Positions 26,570-35,556 of a stretch of DNA of 64,000 nt are shown here, piece by piece (within the stretch, counting starts at the first letter, position 1; every line of letters begins with the position of its first letter). The DNA is taken from contig JAYOEU010000002.1 in assembly GCA_038116915.1 (NCBI GenBank), positions 1 to 64,000 of the forward strand, written 5' to 3'. The notes under the pieces are model-generated. The model was not told the origin of the DNA, did no database searches, and worked only from the letters and a program-made list of their open reading frames with translations. This DNA comes from JADHLJ01 sp038116915. Lineage in GTDB: Bacteria > Pseudomonadota > Alphaproteobacteria > Thalassobaculales > Thalassobaculaceae. Position numbers and translations under genes: made by a program.

Positions 26570-26704
26570 GTGAAACGGACCTATCAACCGAGCGTCCTGG
26601 TGCGTAAGCGCCGGCACGGCTTTCGTTCCCGCATGGCGACCGTGGGAGGCCGCCGAGTCCTAAGAGCGCGTCGCGCCAAGGGCCGGGCGAAGCTTAGCGC
26701 CTGA
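26570..26704 (+). CDS. rpmH: 50S ribosomal protein L34
   Basis: 44 aa, starting with GTG: KRTYQPSVLVRKRRHGFRSR then MATVGGRRVLRARRAKGR and ending LSA. This is the full usual length and almost every position is as expected; the ending KLSA is standard. L34 is a very basic 50S protein that fills an rRNA pocket. The GTG start may lower its output. It opens the rpmH-rnpA-yidD-yidC-engB run, the conserved arrangement found next to dnaA in many bacteria but here about 18 kb from it. Confidence 0.96.
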   Translation: MKRTYQPSVLVRKRRHGFRSRMATVGGRRVLRARRAKGRAKLSA

Positions 26705-26741
26705 ACACACGGCGTCCCGGACGCCGTATGATGGGGCACCC

Positions 26742-27122
26742 ATGCGAAGCATTGCCGAGGCGCCGCTTGGGCGCCTGACCAAGAGACCTGAATTTTTGAG
26801 GGTTGCCCGTGGGCGGCGCAAGGCGGTTGCGCCTGGGCTAGTGCTGCAGGGCGCCGCCACACCGCCGGAGGCTGATGGACCGCTGCCGCGCATCGGTTAT
26901 ACCGCCAGCAAGAAGGTGGGAAATTCGGTGGCGCGCAACCGGGCCAGACGGCGTCTGCGGGCCGTGGTGAACGATGTGGTCGGTACGCGAAACGGTGAGG
27001 CGATGGACTATGTCGTAATCGCGCGGGCTGCCACCGTCGACCGACCCTATGGCGATCTCGTGGAGGATCTGCGCGGAGCCTTGGAGCGGATGCACCGTTC
27101 GCCCGGAGACTCCCGGAAATGA
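26742..27122 (+). CDS. rnpA: Ribonuclease P protein component
   Basis: 126 aa. The RNA-binding signature is VGNSVARNRARRRLRAVV (about 66-83), equivalent to the RNxxKRxxR motif, and the start LGRLTKRPEFLRVARGRR is also typical. With the RNase P RNA it processes the 5' ends of tRNA precursors. The stop overlaps the start of yidD as ATGA, so translation is coupled. The RNase P RNA gene itself was not seen in the window. Confidence 0.95.
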   Translation: MRSIAEAPLGRLTKRPEFLRVARGRRKAVAPGLVLQGAATPPEADGPLPRIGYTASKKVGNSVARNRARRRLRAVVNDVVGTRNGEAMDYVVIARAATVDRPYGDLVEDLRGALERMHRSPGDSRK

Positions 27123-27415
27123 CCGCGGCGGACCGCAGACCGGCGCCCGGCTCGGTGATCCTGAATTGGATCGTCAAGGCACCGATATGGGCCTACAGGC
27201 TAACCCTGTCGTCCTTCGTCGGCTATTCCTGCCGCTATCATCCGACCTGTTCCGCCTACGCTTTGGAAGCGGTTGACGAGCATGGTCTCCTGCGCGGAAG
27301 TCTTCTGGCGCTGAAACGGATCGGCCGCTGCCACCCCTGGGGCGGCTCGGGACTGGATCCGGTTCCCCTTTCCACCGACGCGACGTCGATCAAAACCGGG
27401 CGAATCAAGACATGA
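27119..27415 (+). CDS. yidD: Membrane protein insertion efficiency factor YidD
   Basis: 98 aa. The hallmark CRYHPTCSAYALEAVDEHG and IGRCHPWGGSGLDPVP blocks are intact, including the conserved cysteines (about 38, 43 and 70). An amphipathic N-terminal helix (LNWIVKAPIWAYRLTLSS) would bind the inner membrane. Family members help YidC-dependent insertion of membrane proteins. It overlaps rnpA by four bases on one side and yidC by four on the other, so three genes are translated as a coupled set. Confidence 0.94.
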   Translation: MTAADRRPAPGSVILNWIVKAPIWAYRLTLSSFVGYSCRYHPTCSAYALEAVDEHGLLRGSLLALKRIGRCHPWGGSGLDPVPLSTDATSIKTGRIKT

Positions 27416-29175
27416 CCGACCAGAAGAACATGATCATCGCCATTGCGTTGTCGCTGGTGATCCTGCTCAGTTTTCAGTTCCTTTACGAATTTCCCAAGGC
27501 GGAGAAGGAAAAGGCGCGTCAGGAACAGCTCGCCGCCACCCAGCCGGCCCAGAGCCAGAACGCCGGTGGCGCCGCTCCCGCTCCCGGCGGCGCGGCGCCG
27601 TCCGTGAACGCGCCGGGCGGTGGTGCCGCTGTTCCGGAGGTGGCTCCGTCCATCGTTACCGCCGCACAGCGGGCCGAGGCCTTGAAGGCGACGCCACGGG
27701 TGCGGATCGACACCCCGTCGCTGGCCGGCTCGATCACACTGAAGGGCGGACGCATCGACGATATCGTGCTGAAGGGTTACCGCGAGAAGATCGATGCGGC
27801 TTCGGACCGCATTCATCTGCTGAGCCCGATCGGCGCGCCGAAATCATACTACGCCGAATTCGGGTGGGTCGGCGCGACCTCGGACGTGAAACTGCCCAAC
27901 GCCGAGACCTTGTGGACATCGGACCGGGGAGAACTGACCCCATCAAGTCCGGTGACCTTGTCGTGGGACAATGGCGAAGGTCTTGTCTTCGAGCGGGTGT
28001 TCGCCATCGACGAAAGCTATATGGTCACCGCCACCCAGCGGGTGCGCAATTCCGGCCCGGCCGGGGTCACACTGTTCCCCTTCGGACTGATCTCCCGGGC
28101 CGGGACACCGAAAACCCTGGGCTTCTATATCCTGCATGAGGGGCCGCTTGGTGTCTTCGATGGAACTTTGCGGGAAGTCGACTACGACGATCTGCAAGGC
28201 GACGGAAAGCTCGAGCAGAACTCCGTCGGCGGCTGGATCGGGATAACCGACAAGTATTGGCTGGCCGCCCTGATTCCGGATCAGAAGCAGGCGTTCAAAT
28301 ATCGCTTCGTGCATTCGATCAGCAACAAGGACAACCGTTATCAAGTCGATTATCTCGGAGGGGAGGCACGCGTCGAACCAGGGCAGTCCCACGAGACGAC
28401 CAACCGGCTGTTCGTCGGCGCCAAGGAAGTGAAGCGCCTGGATGCCTACGAGTCGGAACTCGGCGTCGCAAACTTCGATTTGGCGGTCGATTTCGGCTGG
28501 TTCTATTTCCTCACCAAGCCGTTCTTTTACGCGATCTCATGGCTGAACAGCCATCTCGGCAATTTCGGTCTGGCGATTCTGGCCTTCACCATCTTCGTCA
28601 AAGCGGCCTTCTTTCCCTTGGCCAACAAATCATACAAATCGATGGCCAAGCTGCGTGAGTTGACACCGAAGCTGCAAACCCTGCGCGAGCAGTATGGGGA
28701 CGACAAGGTTCGGCTGAACCAGGAGATGATGGCGCTGTACAAGACCGAAAAGGTCAATCCCGCGGCTGGATGTTTGCCGATCCTGGTACAGATTCCCGTG
28801 TTCTTCGCGCTGTACAAGGTGCTTTTCGTCAATATCGAAATGCGCCACGCTCCGTTCTACGGCTGGATCAAGGACCTGTCGGTCGCCGATCCGACATCGC
28901 TATTCAACGCTTTCGGTCTGGTTCCCTGGACACCGCCCGAGTTCTTGATGATCGGCGCCTGGCCGATCTTCATGGGGCTGACCATGTGGCTTCAGCAGCG
29001 TCTCAACCCGCAGCCCACGGACCCGGTACAGGCCAAGATCTTCATGTTCCTGCCGCTGTTCTTCACCTTCCTTCTGGGGACATTCCCGGCGGGGCTGGTG
29101 ATCTACTGGACCTGGAACAACCTGCTGTCGATCGCCCAGCAAAAACTGATCATGTACCGCATGGGCGTTAAATAG
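27412..29175 (+). CDS. yidC: Membrane protein insertase YidC
   Basis: 587 aa, the long Gram-negative form. N-terminal signal-anchor helix MIIAIALSLVILLSFQFLYE, a Gly/Pro/Ala-rich linker (about 40-75), a large periplasmic beta domain (about 90-350), then the conserved insertase core with five helices from about 360. Hallmarks include YKSMAKLRELTPKLQTLREQ (cytoplasmic hairpin), NPAAGCLPILVQIPVFFALY and the C-terminal FPAGLVIYWTWNNLLSIAQQ. It inserts inner-membrane proteins alone or with SecYEG. Overlaps yidD by ATGA. Confidence 0.97.
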   Translation: MTDQKNMIIAIALSLVILLSFQFLYEFPKAEKEKARQEQLAATQPAQSQNAGGAAPAPGGAAPSVNAPGGGAAVPEVAPSIVTAAQRAEALKATPRVRIDTPSLAGSITLKGGRIDDIVLKGYREKIDAASDRIHLLSPIGAPKSYYAEFGWVGATSDVKLPNAETLWTSDRGELTPSSPVTLSWDNGEGLVFERVFAIDESYMVTATQRVRNSGPAGVTLFPFGLISRAGTPKTLGFYILHEGPLGVFDGTLREVDYDDLQGDGKLEQNSVGGWIGITDKYWLAALIPDQKQAFKYRFVHSISNKDNRYQVDYLGGEARVEPGQSHETTNRLFVGAKEVKRLDAYESELGVANFDLAVDFGWFYFLTKPFFYAISWLNSHLGNFGLAILAFTIFVKAAFFPLANKSYKSMAKLRELTPKLQTLREQYGDDKVRLNQEMMALYKTEKVNPAAGCLPILVQIPVFFALYKVLFVNIEMRHAPFYGWIKDLSVADPTSLFNAFGLVPWTPPEFLMIGAWPIFMGLTMWLQQRLNPQPTDPVQAKIFMFLPLFFTFLLGTFPAGLVIYWTWNNLLSIAQQKLIMYRMGVK

Positions 29176-29184
29176 GACGCGCGG

Positions 29185-29853
29185 ATGAACGATGCCGCCA
29201 TGAGTGAAGGCAGCGCGGACGGCGGGTATTCGGAAGCCGAACTGGAACGCGGACGGCTGCTTTTCGCGCGGGAATGCAGCTTTGTCATGGGCGCCGCGAC
29301 GCTTGATCAATTGCCCGACGCGGACTTGCCCGAGATTGCTTTCGCCGGCCGTTCCAATGTCGGCAAATCCAGCCTGGTGAATGCTCTCACCGGGCGCCGG
29401 ACCCTGGCGCGGACCTCGAACACACCGGGCCGGACTCAGCAGCTGAATTTCTTCAATCTCGGCGGACAGCTCATGCTGGTGGATCTGCCCGGCTACGGGT
29501 ACGCCAAGGTGTCCAAGACCCAGGTGGAATCCTGGACCCGAACCTTGAAGGCCTTTCTGCGCGGACGTGTCACCTTGCGGCGCGCTTGTCTGCTGGTCGA
29601 CTCGCGCCATGGGATCAAGGATCTCGACCGCGAGATGATGGATATGCTGGATGAGGCCGCGGTGGTTTACCAGATTGTCCTGACCAAGACGGATAAACTA
29701 AAAAAGGGCGAGCTTGAAACCCGCGCGGCGGCTGTGGAGGCGGAACTGGCCAAACGTGCCGCGGCCTTCCCGGTGCTGGCGCTTACAAGCTCGGAAAAAG
29801 GGACCGGCGTGGCGGAGCTTCGCGCCGGACTCGCGGAATTGACGTTTCGGTGA
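29185..29853 (+). CDS. engB: Ribosome-biogenesis GTPase EngB/YihA
   Basis: 222 aa. G1 GRSNVGKSSLVNAL (about 53-66), G2/switch I around RTSNTPGRTQQLNF, G3 DLPGYGYAKV and G4 TKTDKLKKGE are in the expected order for the TrmE-Era-EngA-EngB GTPases, and the length is normal with a slightly long N-terminus. It assists late steps of 50S assembly. Nine bases after yidC, so in the same operon. An internal ATG at residue 6 is an alternative start. Confidence 0.95.
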   Translation: MNDAAMSEGSADGGYSEAELERGRLLFARECSFVMGAATLDQLPDADLPEIAFAGRSNVGKSSLVNALTGRRTLARTSNTPGRTQQLNFFNLGGQLMLVDLPGYGYAKVSKTQVESWTRTLKAFLRGRVTLRRACLLVDSRHGIKDLDREMMDMLDEAAVVYQIVLTKTDKLKKGELETRAAAVEAELAKRAAAFPVLALTSSEKGTGVAELRAGLAELTFR

Positions 29854-29914
29854 TCTTAATCCAACACACGGATCGGGCCTCAGCGGGCCCTTGCGACAAT
29901 GGGAGACCCTGAGG

Positions 29915-30820
29915 ATGAGCCCAACCGACGCCGAAGCACGGGCCGACTGGCTTGAAAAGGCCAATATTCTGACCGACGCGCTGCCCTTCATGCGGCGTTA
30001 CAGCGGCCACAACGTCGTGGTCAAGTTCGGCGGTCACGCGATGGGCGATCCGGACCTGTTCAAGACCTTCGCCGCCGACATGGTGCTGCTGAAGCAGGTC
30101 GGCTCCAATCCGTTGGTGGTTCATGGCGGCGGCCCGCAAATCGGCGACATGCTGAAACGCATGGCGATCAAGAGCGAGTTCATCGACGGTCTGCGGGTCA
30201 CCGACCGGGCGACCGTGGAAATCGTCGAGATGGTCCTTGCCGGTTCCATCAACAAGTCCATTGCCGCCGCGATCAACGAAGCCGGAGGCCGCGCGGTCGG
30301 CATTTCCGGCAAGGACGCCAACCTGATCAAGGTCACCAAGCTCACAAGGACCAAGACCGATCCGGACAGCAATATCGAAAAGCTCGTCGATCTCGGGTTC
30401 GTGGGCGATCCGAGCGATGTCGACGTCTCGCTGCTGCAAACCCTCGCGGCCGGCGGTTTCATTCCGGTCATCGCCCCGGTCGGGTTCGGTGACGACGGCG
30501 AGACCTACAACATCAATGCCGACACCGCCGCCGGCGCCATCGCCGGCGCCTCGGACGCCAGGCGGATGCTGATGTTGACCGATGTCGAGGGCGTGCTTGA
30601 CGCGAACCGCAATCTGATCCCCGAGCTAACGGTCGCCGAGGCGCGCGCCCGCATGTCCGACGGCACCATCACCGGCGGTATGATCCCGAAGGTTGAGACC
30701 TGCATCGAAGCGGTGGAGCGCGGTGCCGAGGCGGCGGTGATCCTGGATGGGAGGGTGCCGCACGCCGTATTGCTGGAACTCTTCACCAGCCAGGGCCACG
30801 GGACGATCATCCGGGCCTAG
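29915..30820 (+). CDS. argB: Acetylglutamate kinase
   Basis: 301 aa from ATG 29915; the frame is open 8 codons upstream, but only a TTG is there. Amino-acid kinase fold: VVVKFGGHAM (ATP phosphates), LVVHGGGPQIGDMLKRM (acetylglutamate loop), AGSINKSIAAAINEAGG and the C-terminal GGMIPKVETCIEAVERG. It phosphorylates N-acetylglutamate, the second step of arginine synthesis; the N-terminal helix present here (ARADWLEKANILTDALPFMR) is that of hexameric, arginine-inhibited enzymes. Its TAG stop shares a CTAG palindrome with the convergent DUF2336 gene. Confidence 0.96.
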   Translation: MSPTDAEARADWLEKANILTDALPFMRRYSGHNVVVKFGGHAMGDPDLFKTFAADMVLLKQVGSNPLVVHGGGPQIGDMLKRMAIKSEFIDGLRVTDRATVEIVEMVLAGSINKSIAAAINEAGGRAVGISGKDANLIKVTKLTRTKTDPDSNIEKLVDLGFVGDPSDVDVSLLQTLAAGGFIPVIAPVGFGDDGETYNINADTAAGAIAGASDARRMLMLTDVEGVLDANRNLIPELTVAEARARMSDGTITGGMIPKVETCIEAVERGAEAAVILDGRVPHAVLLELFTSQGHGTIIRA

Positions 30821-32079
30821 CCGCCGTCAACCACCAGGTCGATCTGCCAGTTCATGTCGTCCGCGCTCAGCGGGAAACGGCCGTCCTGATCCGGCCGGAT
30901 TGCGGCGCGCGGCTCGATATTGCCGAGCCGAAGCTGGAGCTGTAGCGCGAAGGCCATGTTCAGCTCAGCCTTCCAGGCCAGTGCCGTCATCGCTTTGGCG
31001 TTGCGCGAGCTGATCAGGCTGTGGACCATCGGTTCTTCCAAACCCGAGCGCAGCGAAAGCGCGGCCATCAGAAACGCCCGACGGCCCGAGGCGAGAGCGA
31101 CCGAGACCACCTTGTCGGTCAATTTTCCGTTGTTGTGAAGCCGGACGGCGGAATTGCGCTCGTCGACGGGGTTATCGCTCTCAAGGCCGACGGCGCCTTC
31201 AGGGTCCTCATCGATGCGCCGGGCGAGCTCTTCGCTCAAAAGCCCGGTGGTGCGGTCGTCCAGGCCGTTCTTGCGCTTCAGTTCCGCCACCAGCGCCAAG
31301 GCCACGAATTTGGCCAGCTTCAGGGCATTCGCCGAGGAGAGCCGCGGGCGCCGCACCAGGGGTTCGTGCAATCCCGGGCGCGCGGCGGCGGTTTCGATCA
31401 GGCGGTCCAGGGTTTCCTCCCGGATCTGCGCCGACTCGTTGCGCAGCAGCGAGACGATCGCCGGTTCCTCATCGGTGTCGATGATCGCATCGGAAACTTC
31501 CGTCGATACTTCCCAGCGCCGCGAGATCGCGGCCACCGCGCCCTGAACCGGGGGGCTGGCGATGATCTCGATCAGAACTTCATCGCGGAGCAGCGGCGAG
31601 TTTTCCAGCAGGGGCCCCGAAACCGTCAGGTCGGAATCCCTGGCCAGGGTCTCAATCACCCGGTTGACCACGTCTGGCGGCGCGGTCCGCACATCCTGCA
31701 GGGTCGTGGAAATCATTGACCGGACCCGCGCCATCTCGTCGCGTGCCAGGGTTTCCAGATCCTCGACCGTCATCTTGCGAACCGTCTCGCGCTGTTCCGC
31801 GTCGAGTTCGGGGGCGAGCCGGGCGATTTTTCCGGCCAATTCCGAACGGACCTCGATATCGCCGTCACGGGACAGGAAACTGTCGGCGTGGCGCGGCGTG
31901 GCCGGATTGCGGGCCACGGCGAGGCGGATGCGCGGGTCTTCGTCCTCGGCGAGGTAGTAGAGAATTTCCGGCGCTACGTCGGCATTTGACGCCAAGGCCA
32001 GGCGCGCCTCCGCATCCTCGCTTTCCGCGATCCGCATCGCCGCCTCGTAGGCGGGTTCTCCGGGCCTCGGCGCGCTCAT
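30817..32079 (-). CDS. DUF2336 (HEAT-like) protein
   Basis: 420 aa. Mostly helical with repeated ALASNAD/AVARNPATPR-type units near the N-terminus (about 25-75) that resemble HEAT/leucine-rich variant repeats; DUF2336 proteins are alphaproteobacterial and their role is not established. No signal peptide or membrane segment. Its ATG overlaps the stop of the diguanylate cyclase gene (ATGA at 32076-32079), so the two are made together, which suggests a signalling or scaffold role linked to cyclic-di-GMP. That link is inference from gene order only. Confidence 0.8.
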   Translation of the reverse strand: MSAPRPGEPAYEAAMRIAESEDAEARLALASNADVAPEILYYLAEDEDPRIRLAVARNPATPRHADSFLSRDGDIEVRSELAGKIARLAPELDAEQRETVRKMTVEDLETLARDEMARVRSMISTTLQDVRTAPPDVVNRVIETLARDSDLTVSGPLLENSPLLRDEVLIEIIASPPVQGAVAAISRRWEVSTEVSDAIIDTDEEPAIVSLLRNESAQIREETLDRLIETAAARPGLHEPLVRRPRLSSANALKLAKFVALALVAELKRKNGLDDRTTGLLSEELARRIDEDPEGAVGLESDNPVDERNSAVRLHNNGKLTDKVVSVALASGRRAFLMAALSLRSGLEEPMVHSLISSRNAKAMTALAWKAELNMAFALQLQLRLGNIEPRAAIRPDQDGRFPLSADDMNWQIDLVVDGG

Positions 32080-33815
32080 GACGGAGAGGATCCGGTTCGG
32101 ACGCGGGCGGGCGCGGACGGGGCGATGGCGAGATCGTTCTTGCCGCCACGTTTGATGTCGTACATCGCGGTATCGGCGCGCGCGGTCAGTTCCTCCAGGC
32201 TCTCGCCGCTGCTCGGGTCGAAGGCGGCAAGGCCGATCGACATGCCCAACGGCCGTTGGGCATCGGTAATGAACGGCGCGAAAATCGTCTTGTCTGATAG
32301 CAGGTCATGGGCGCGTGCCTCGGCCAAGCCGATATCAACGCCGTCAAGCCACACGGCGAACTCGTCTCCTCCGAGCCGGGCCACCAGATCGTCCGCGCGG
32401 ACCGCCGCCCGGAGGGCCCGGGCCACCGCGATCAACGCCTCGTCACCAGCATGGCGCCCGAGCTTGTCGTTCACTTGCTTGAAGTTGTCGAGATCGAAAA
32501 AGGCGAGGACACCGGCGGCGGGATTACCATCGTCTTGCGGTTCCACCCTCGCCCTTACCCGTTCATTGAAAGTGCGGCGGTTGAGAAGTCCGGTCATCGG
32601 ATCGGTCGTGGACAGCTCCTCCAGCCGTTCGTGGGCGGCGACTTGCTGCAGCGCGATGCCGACCTGGCCGGCGATGGACACGACCAGCCGGACCTCTTCA
32701 TCGTTCCAGGGCAGGCTCGGCGCCCGCCGCCAGAGCAGAACCGCGCCGTTGACGGTATGATGATAGTGGGTGGCATGCGCCAGCGCGCGATAGTCGCCCA
32801 TGTCGCGCGCCGCCGGGCTTTCCATGGCCTGTCCGAGGTTGAGAACCGGGTCCGCCGGAGGATCGCCGAAGGTGCTCGCCTGACGGAATCCACCGCGGGT
32901 GTCGGCCCGCAGGATCTGGCAGCCGTCCGCCGAAAGCGCTCGCGAGATCGCCATGGTGGCCGAGCGAAGCATCGCCGCCGGCTCGATCTCGTCGCGGATG
33001 GTGCGCACGATATAGGCCATGAGACGTTCACGATTCTGAGCCCGGGCGAGGGCTGCGCCGCGCGCCAGTTCCTCGGTCACATCACGGCAGACACCGCGGA
33101 CGCCGTGCCAGACACCTTTTTCATCAAGCAACGGCAGGGCGGACGCGATCAGGTTGGCGTATTCTCCGTCGGGACGCCGGAAGCGGAATTCCGCGTCGTA
33201 CATGGGGCGGCGGGTGGTGAAGGGCAGATCCACTTCGACATCGTCCTGAAGGTCGACGAACCCCGCCGCCTCCTTGCCGACGAGATCGTCCGGGTCATAG
33301 CCCAACGCCCCCCCCGGCGAGACGAAGGTGAAGGTGCCGGCTGCACCCGTCTCCCACGCGAAGTCAGAGGAAATTTCCACCAGATCCTTGTAGCGCTGGC
33401 GTGATTCGACCAGGGTCGCGCGCAGATTGTCGTCCAGCGATACGTCGCGTCCGAGCAGGAGCAGATGGGCGCCGCCGTCCAGCGGCACCGCGGCGAGGTC
33501 GGTGGTTGTGCCGAGCTCCGGATCAAGGATTCTAAGGCTGTCCGGCGAGGAGCTGCCCGCGAAGGCTGCGTCGATAAAGCCGAGCAGGCGATCCTGGGCG
33601 CCCTCGATCATCCCGTGCACGATCCTCAAGGCCGCCGGATTGCCGGCAACGACATCCTTGTCCCGGTCGACCAGAAACACCGGGTCCTTGAACTGATGCA
33701 GGGGGCGCCCGTCTTCCAGCATCGCTGAAAACGCCTCCGCCTCCGGTCCCGGGATCGCGGTGGGTGAGCCGTCTTGATCCCGCGCGGCGCCGGATTCCGA
33801 TTTTTCAGGGAGCAT
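32076..33815 (-). CDS. Diguanylate cyclase with PAS and GAF sensor domains
   Basis: 579 aa. A PAS-like segment at about 40-130, a second PAS with PAC tail at about 140-250 (YKDLVEISSDFAWETGAAG, then GVRGVCRDVTEE), a GAF-like domain at about 265-390 and a GGDEF domain from about 400. The active site RLGGDEFAVW is intact, and RADD five residues before it is a product-inhibition (RxxD) site. It should make cyclic di-GMP from GTP in the cytoplasm under feedback control. No membrane segment is seen. It is first in an operon with the DUF2336 gene. Confidence 0.9.
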   Translation of the reverse strand: MLPEKSESGAARDQDGSPTAIPGPEAEAFSAMLEDGRPLHQFKDPVFLVDRDKDVVAGNPAALRIVHGMIEGAQDRLLGFIDAAFAGSSSPDSLRILDPELGTTTDLAAVPLDGGAHLLLLGRDVSLDDNLRATLVESRQRYKDLVEISSDFAWETGAAGTFTFVSPGGALGYDPDDLVGKEAAGFVDLQDDVEVDLPFTTRRPMYDAEFRFRRPDGEYANLIASALPLLDEKGVWHGVRGVCRDVTEELARGAALARAQNRERLMAYIVRTIRDEIEPAAMLRSATMAISRALSADGCQILRADTRGGFRQASTFGDPPADPVLNLGQAMESPAARDMGDYRALAHATHYHHTVNGAVLLWRRAPSLPWNDEEVRLVVSIAGQVGIALQQVAAHERLEELSTTDPMTGLLNRRTFNERVRARVEPQDDGNPAAGVLAFFDLDNFKQVNDKLGRHAGDEALIAVARALRAAVRADDLVARLGGDEFAVWLDGVDIGLAEARAHDLLSDKTIFAPFITDAQRPLGMSIGLAAFDPSSGESLEELTARADTAMYDIKRGGKNDLAIAPSAPARVRTGSSPS

Positions 33816-33917
33816 CGGTACACCATCTTTGTGAGCATTTTAATCTAACACGGGAATTCGGATCGGCGAACCACCTACAAGCTTGCCATCCCCACCGGTT
33901 CGATCCAGGGTGGCGCC

Positions 33918-34625
33918 ATGACTGCAAACAATCCGAACGTCCCGCCGCGAGCCCTCGACCCCGACGCGGTCGCCTGCTGGGTTTTCGATCTCGACAATAC
34001 GCTTTATCCCCAGGCGACCAATCTGTTCGCGCGGGTGTCCCGACGCATGACCGCGTTCATCCAACGCGAATTCAGTCTGGCGGAGGACGAGGCCCGGGCC
34101 TTGCAGAAGCGACTGTTCCTGAAACACGGCACAACGATGCGCGGCCTCATGGTCGAGCATGATACCGATCCCGTGCGCTTTCTTGATGACGTCCACGATA
34201 TCGATGTGACCGACATGGCGCCGGATCCGAGGCTCGCGGCGCTGATCGGGCGTCTTCCGGGCCGCCGGGTGATCTTCACCAACGGCTCGGTTCCGCATGC
34301 CGACCGGATCACCCGCCAGCTTGGAATCGAGCATCTGTTCGAAGGAACTTTCGACATCGTCGCCGGCAACTTCATTCCGAAGCCCGACCCTCAGCCCTAT
34401 CACGACATGATTGCCCATTTCGGCATCGATCCGGGCCGCGCGGTGATGGTCGAGGATATGGCGAAAAATCTGAAGCCTGCGGCGGAACTGGGCATGACGA
34501 CGGTCTGGCTGCGCCATGATCTGGAATGGTCAAGCGACGGGGCGGAGGGCGGCCATGTGCATCACGAAATCACTGACCTGACGGCCTGGCTGGAGCACAT
34601 CACCGGCGCCCGAGAGGTCGGTTGA
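33918..34625 (+). CDS. HAD-family pyrimidine 5'-nucleotidase-like hydrolase
   Basis: 235 aa. HAD motif I is VFDLDNTLYPQATN (about 22-35), motif II FTNGSVPHADRI (about 119), motif III Lys in PKPDPQPYHDM and motif IV VEDMAKNLKPAAELG. The YPQATNLF sequence is typical of the SDT1/pyrimidine-5'-nucleotidase subgroup, which dephosphorylates UMP, CMP or related nucleotides. The gene lies 64 bases before dapD on the same strand and is divergent from the diguanylate cyclase gene. Confidence 0.88.
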   Translation: MTANNPNVPPRALDPDAVACWVFDLDNTLYPQATNLFARVSRRMTAFIQREFSLAEDEARALQKRLFLKHGTTMRGLMVEHDTDPVRFLDDVHDIDVTDMAPDPRLAALIGRLPGRRVIFTNGSVPHADRITRQLGIEHLFEGTFDIVAGNFIPKPDPQPYHDMIAHFGIDPGRAVMVEDMAKNLKPAAELGMTTVWLRHDLEWSSDGAEGGHVHHEITDLTAWLEHITGAREVG

Positions 34626-34689
34626 CAGCCCCGCGCACGGCGCTCATTTTGTGCGCCAATTCGCAATCGGAAGACGGAAAGCCAAGACC

Positions 34690-35550
34690 ATGAGCGACAC
34701 GCAACTCGAGAAGGCCATTGAGCAAGCCTGGGAAGATCGGGACAAGATCAATCCCGCGACCAAGGGCGAGGCGAGGGATGCGGTGGAAGCCGCGCTCGAC
34801 GCGATGGACTCCGGTAAAAACCGGGTTGCAACGCCGCTTGGCGGTCATAAGTGGCACGTCAACCAATGGCTCAAGAAGGCGGTGCTGCTGTCGTTCCGGC
34901 TGAACGATATGGAGGCGATTCCGGGTGGACCGACGGATCCGAGCCGCGGTGCCTCAAGCTGGTGGGACAAGGTGCCCTCGAAATTCGCCGGATGGGGTGA
35001 GAACCGGTTCCGCGAGGCGGGTCTGCGTGCGGTTCCCAACTGCGTGGTCCGGCGCTCGGCCTATGTTGCGCCCGGCGTCGTGCTGATGCCGAGCTTCGTC
35101 AATCTTGGCGCCTATGTGGACAGCGGCACGATGGTCGACACCTGGGCCACCATCGGGTCCTGCGCCCAGGTCGGCAAGAACTGTCATATCTCCGGCGGCG
35201 CCGGGATCGCCGGCGTGCTGGAGCCGATGCAGGCCAATCCGGTGATCATCGAGGATAACTGCTTCATCGGCGCCCGGTCGGAGGTTGCCGAGGGCGTCAT
35301 CGTCGAGACCGGCTCGGTTCTCAGCATGGGTGTCTATATCGGCGCCTCAACCAAGATCGTGAACCGGGAAACCGGAGAGGTCACCATGGGCCGCGTGCCC
35401 GCCTATTCGGTGGTGGTGCCCGGGGCTCTGCCCGGCAAGGCGATGCCGGACGGAAGCCCGGGTCCGTCTCTCTATTGCGCGGTCATCGTCAAGCAGGTCG
35501 ACGAGCAGACGCGCGCCAAGACCTCGATCAACGAACTGCTTCGCGACTAA
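34690..35550 (+). CDS. dapD: Tetrahydrodipicolinate N-succinyltransferase
   Basis: 286 aa from ATG 34690 (MSDTQLEKAIEQAWEDRDKI). The C-terminal half is a left-handed beta-helix of hexapeptide repeats (VLMPSFVNLGAYVDSGTMVD, VIIEDNCFIGARSEVAEGVI), which forms the trimer active sites. It transfers succinyl from succinyl-CoA to tetrahydrodipicolinate in the succinylase branch of lysine and diaminopimelate synthesis. dapE follows six bases later, so both steps are co-expressed. Confidence 0.97.
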   Translation: MSDTQLEKAIEQAWEDRDKINPATKGEARDAVEAALDAMDSGKNRVATPLGGHKWHVNQWLKKAVLLSFRLNDMEAIPGGPTDPSRGASSWWDKVPSKFAGWGENRFREAGLRAVPNCVVRRSAYVAPGVVLMPSFVNLGAYVDSGTMVDTWATIGSCAQVGKNCHISGGAGIAGVLEPMQANPVIIEDNCFIGARSEVAEGVIVETGSVLSMGVYIGASTKIVNRETGEVTMGRVPAYSVVVPGALPGKAMPDGSPGPSLYCAVIVKQVDEQTRAKTSINELLRD

Positions 35551-35556
35551 CGACCG

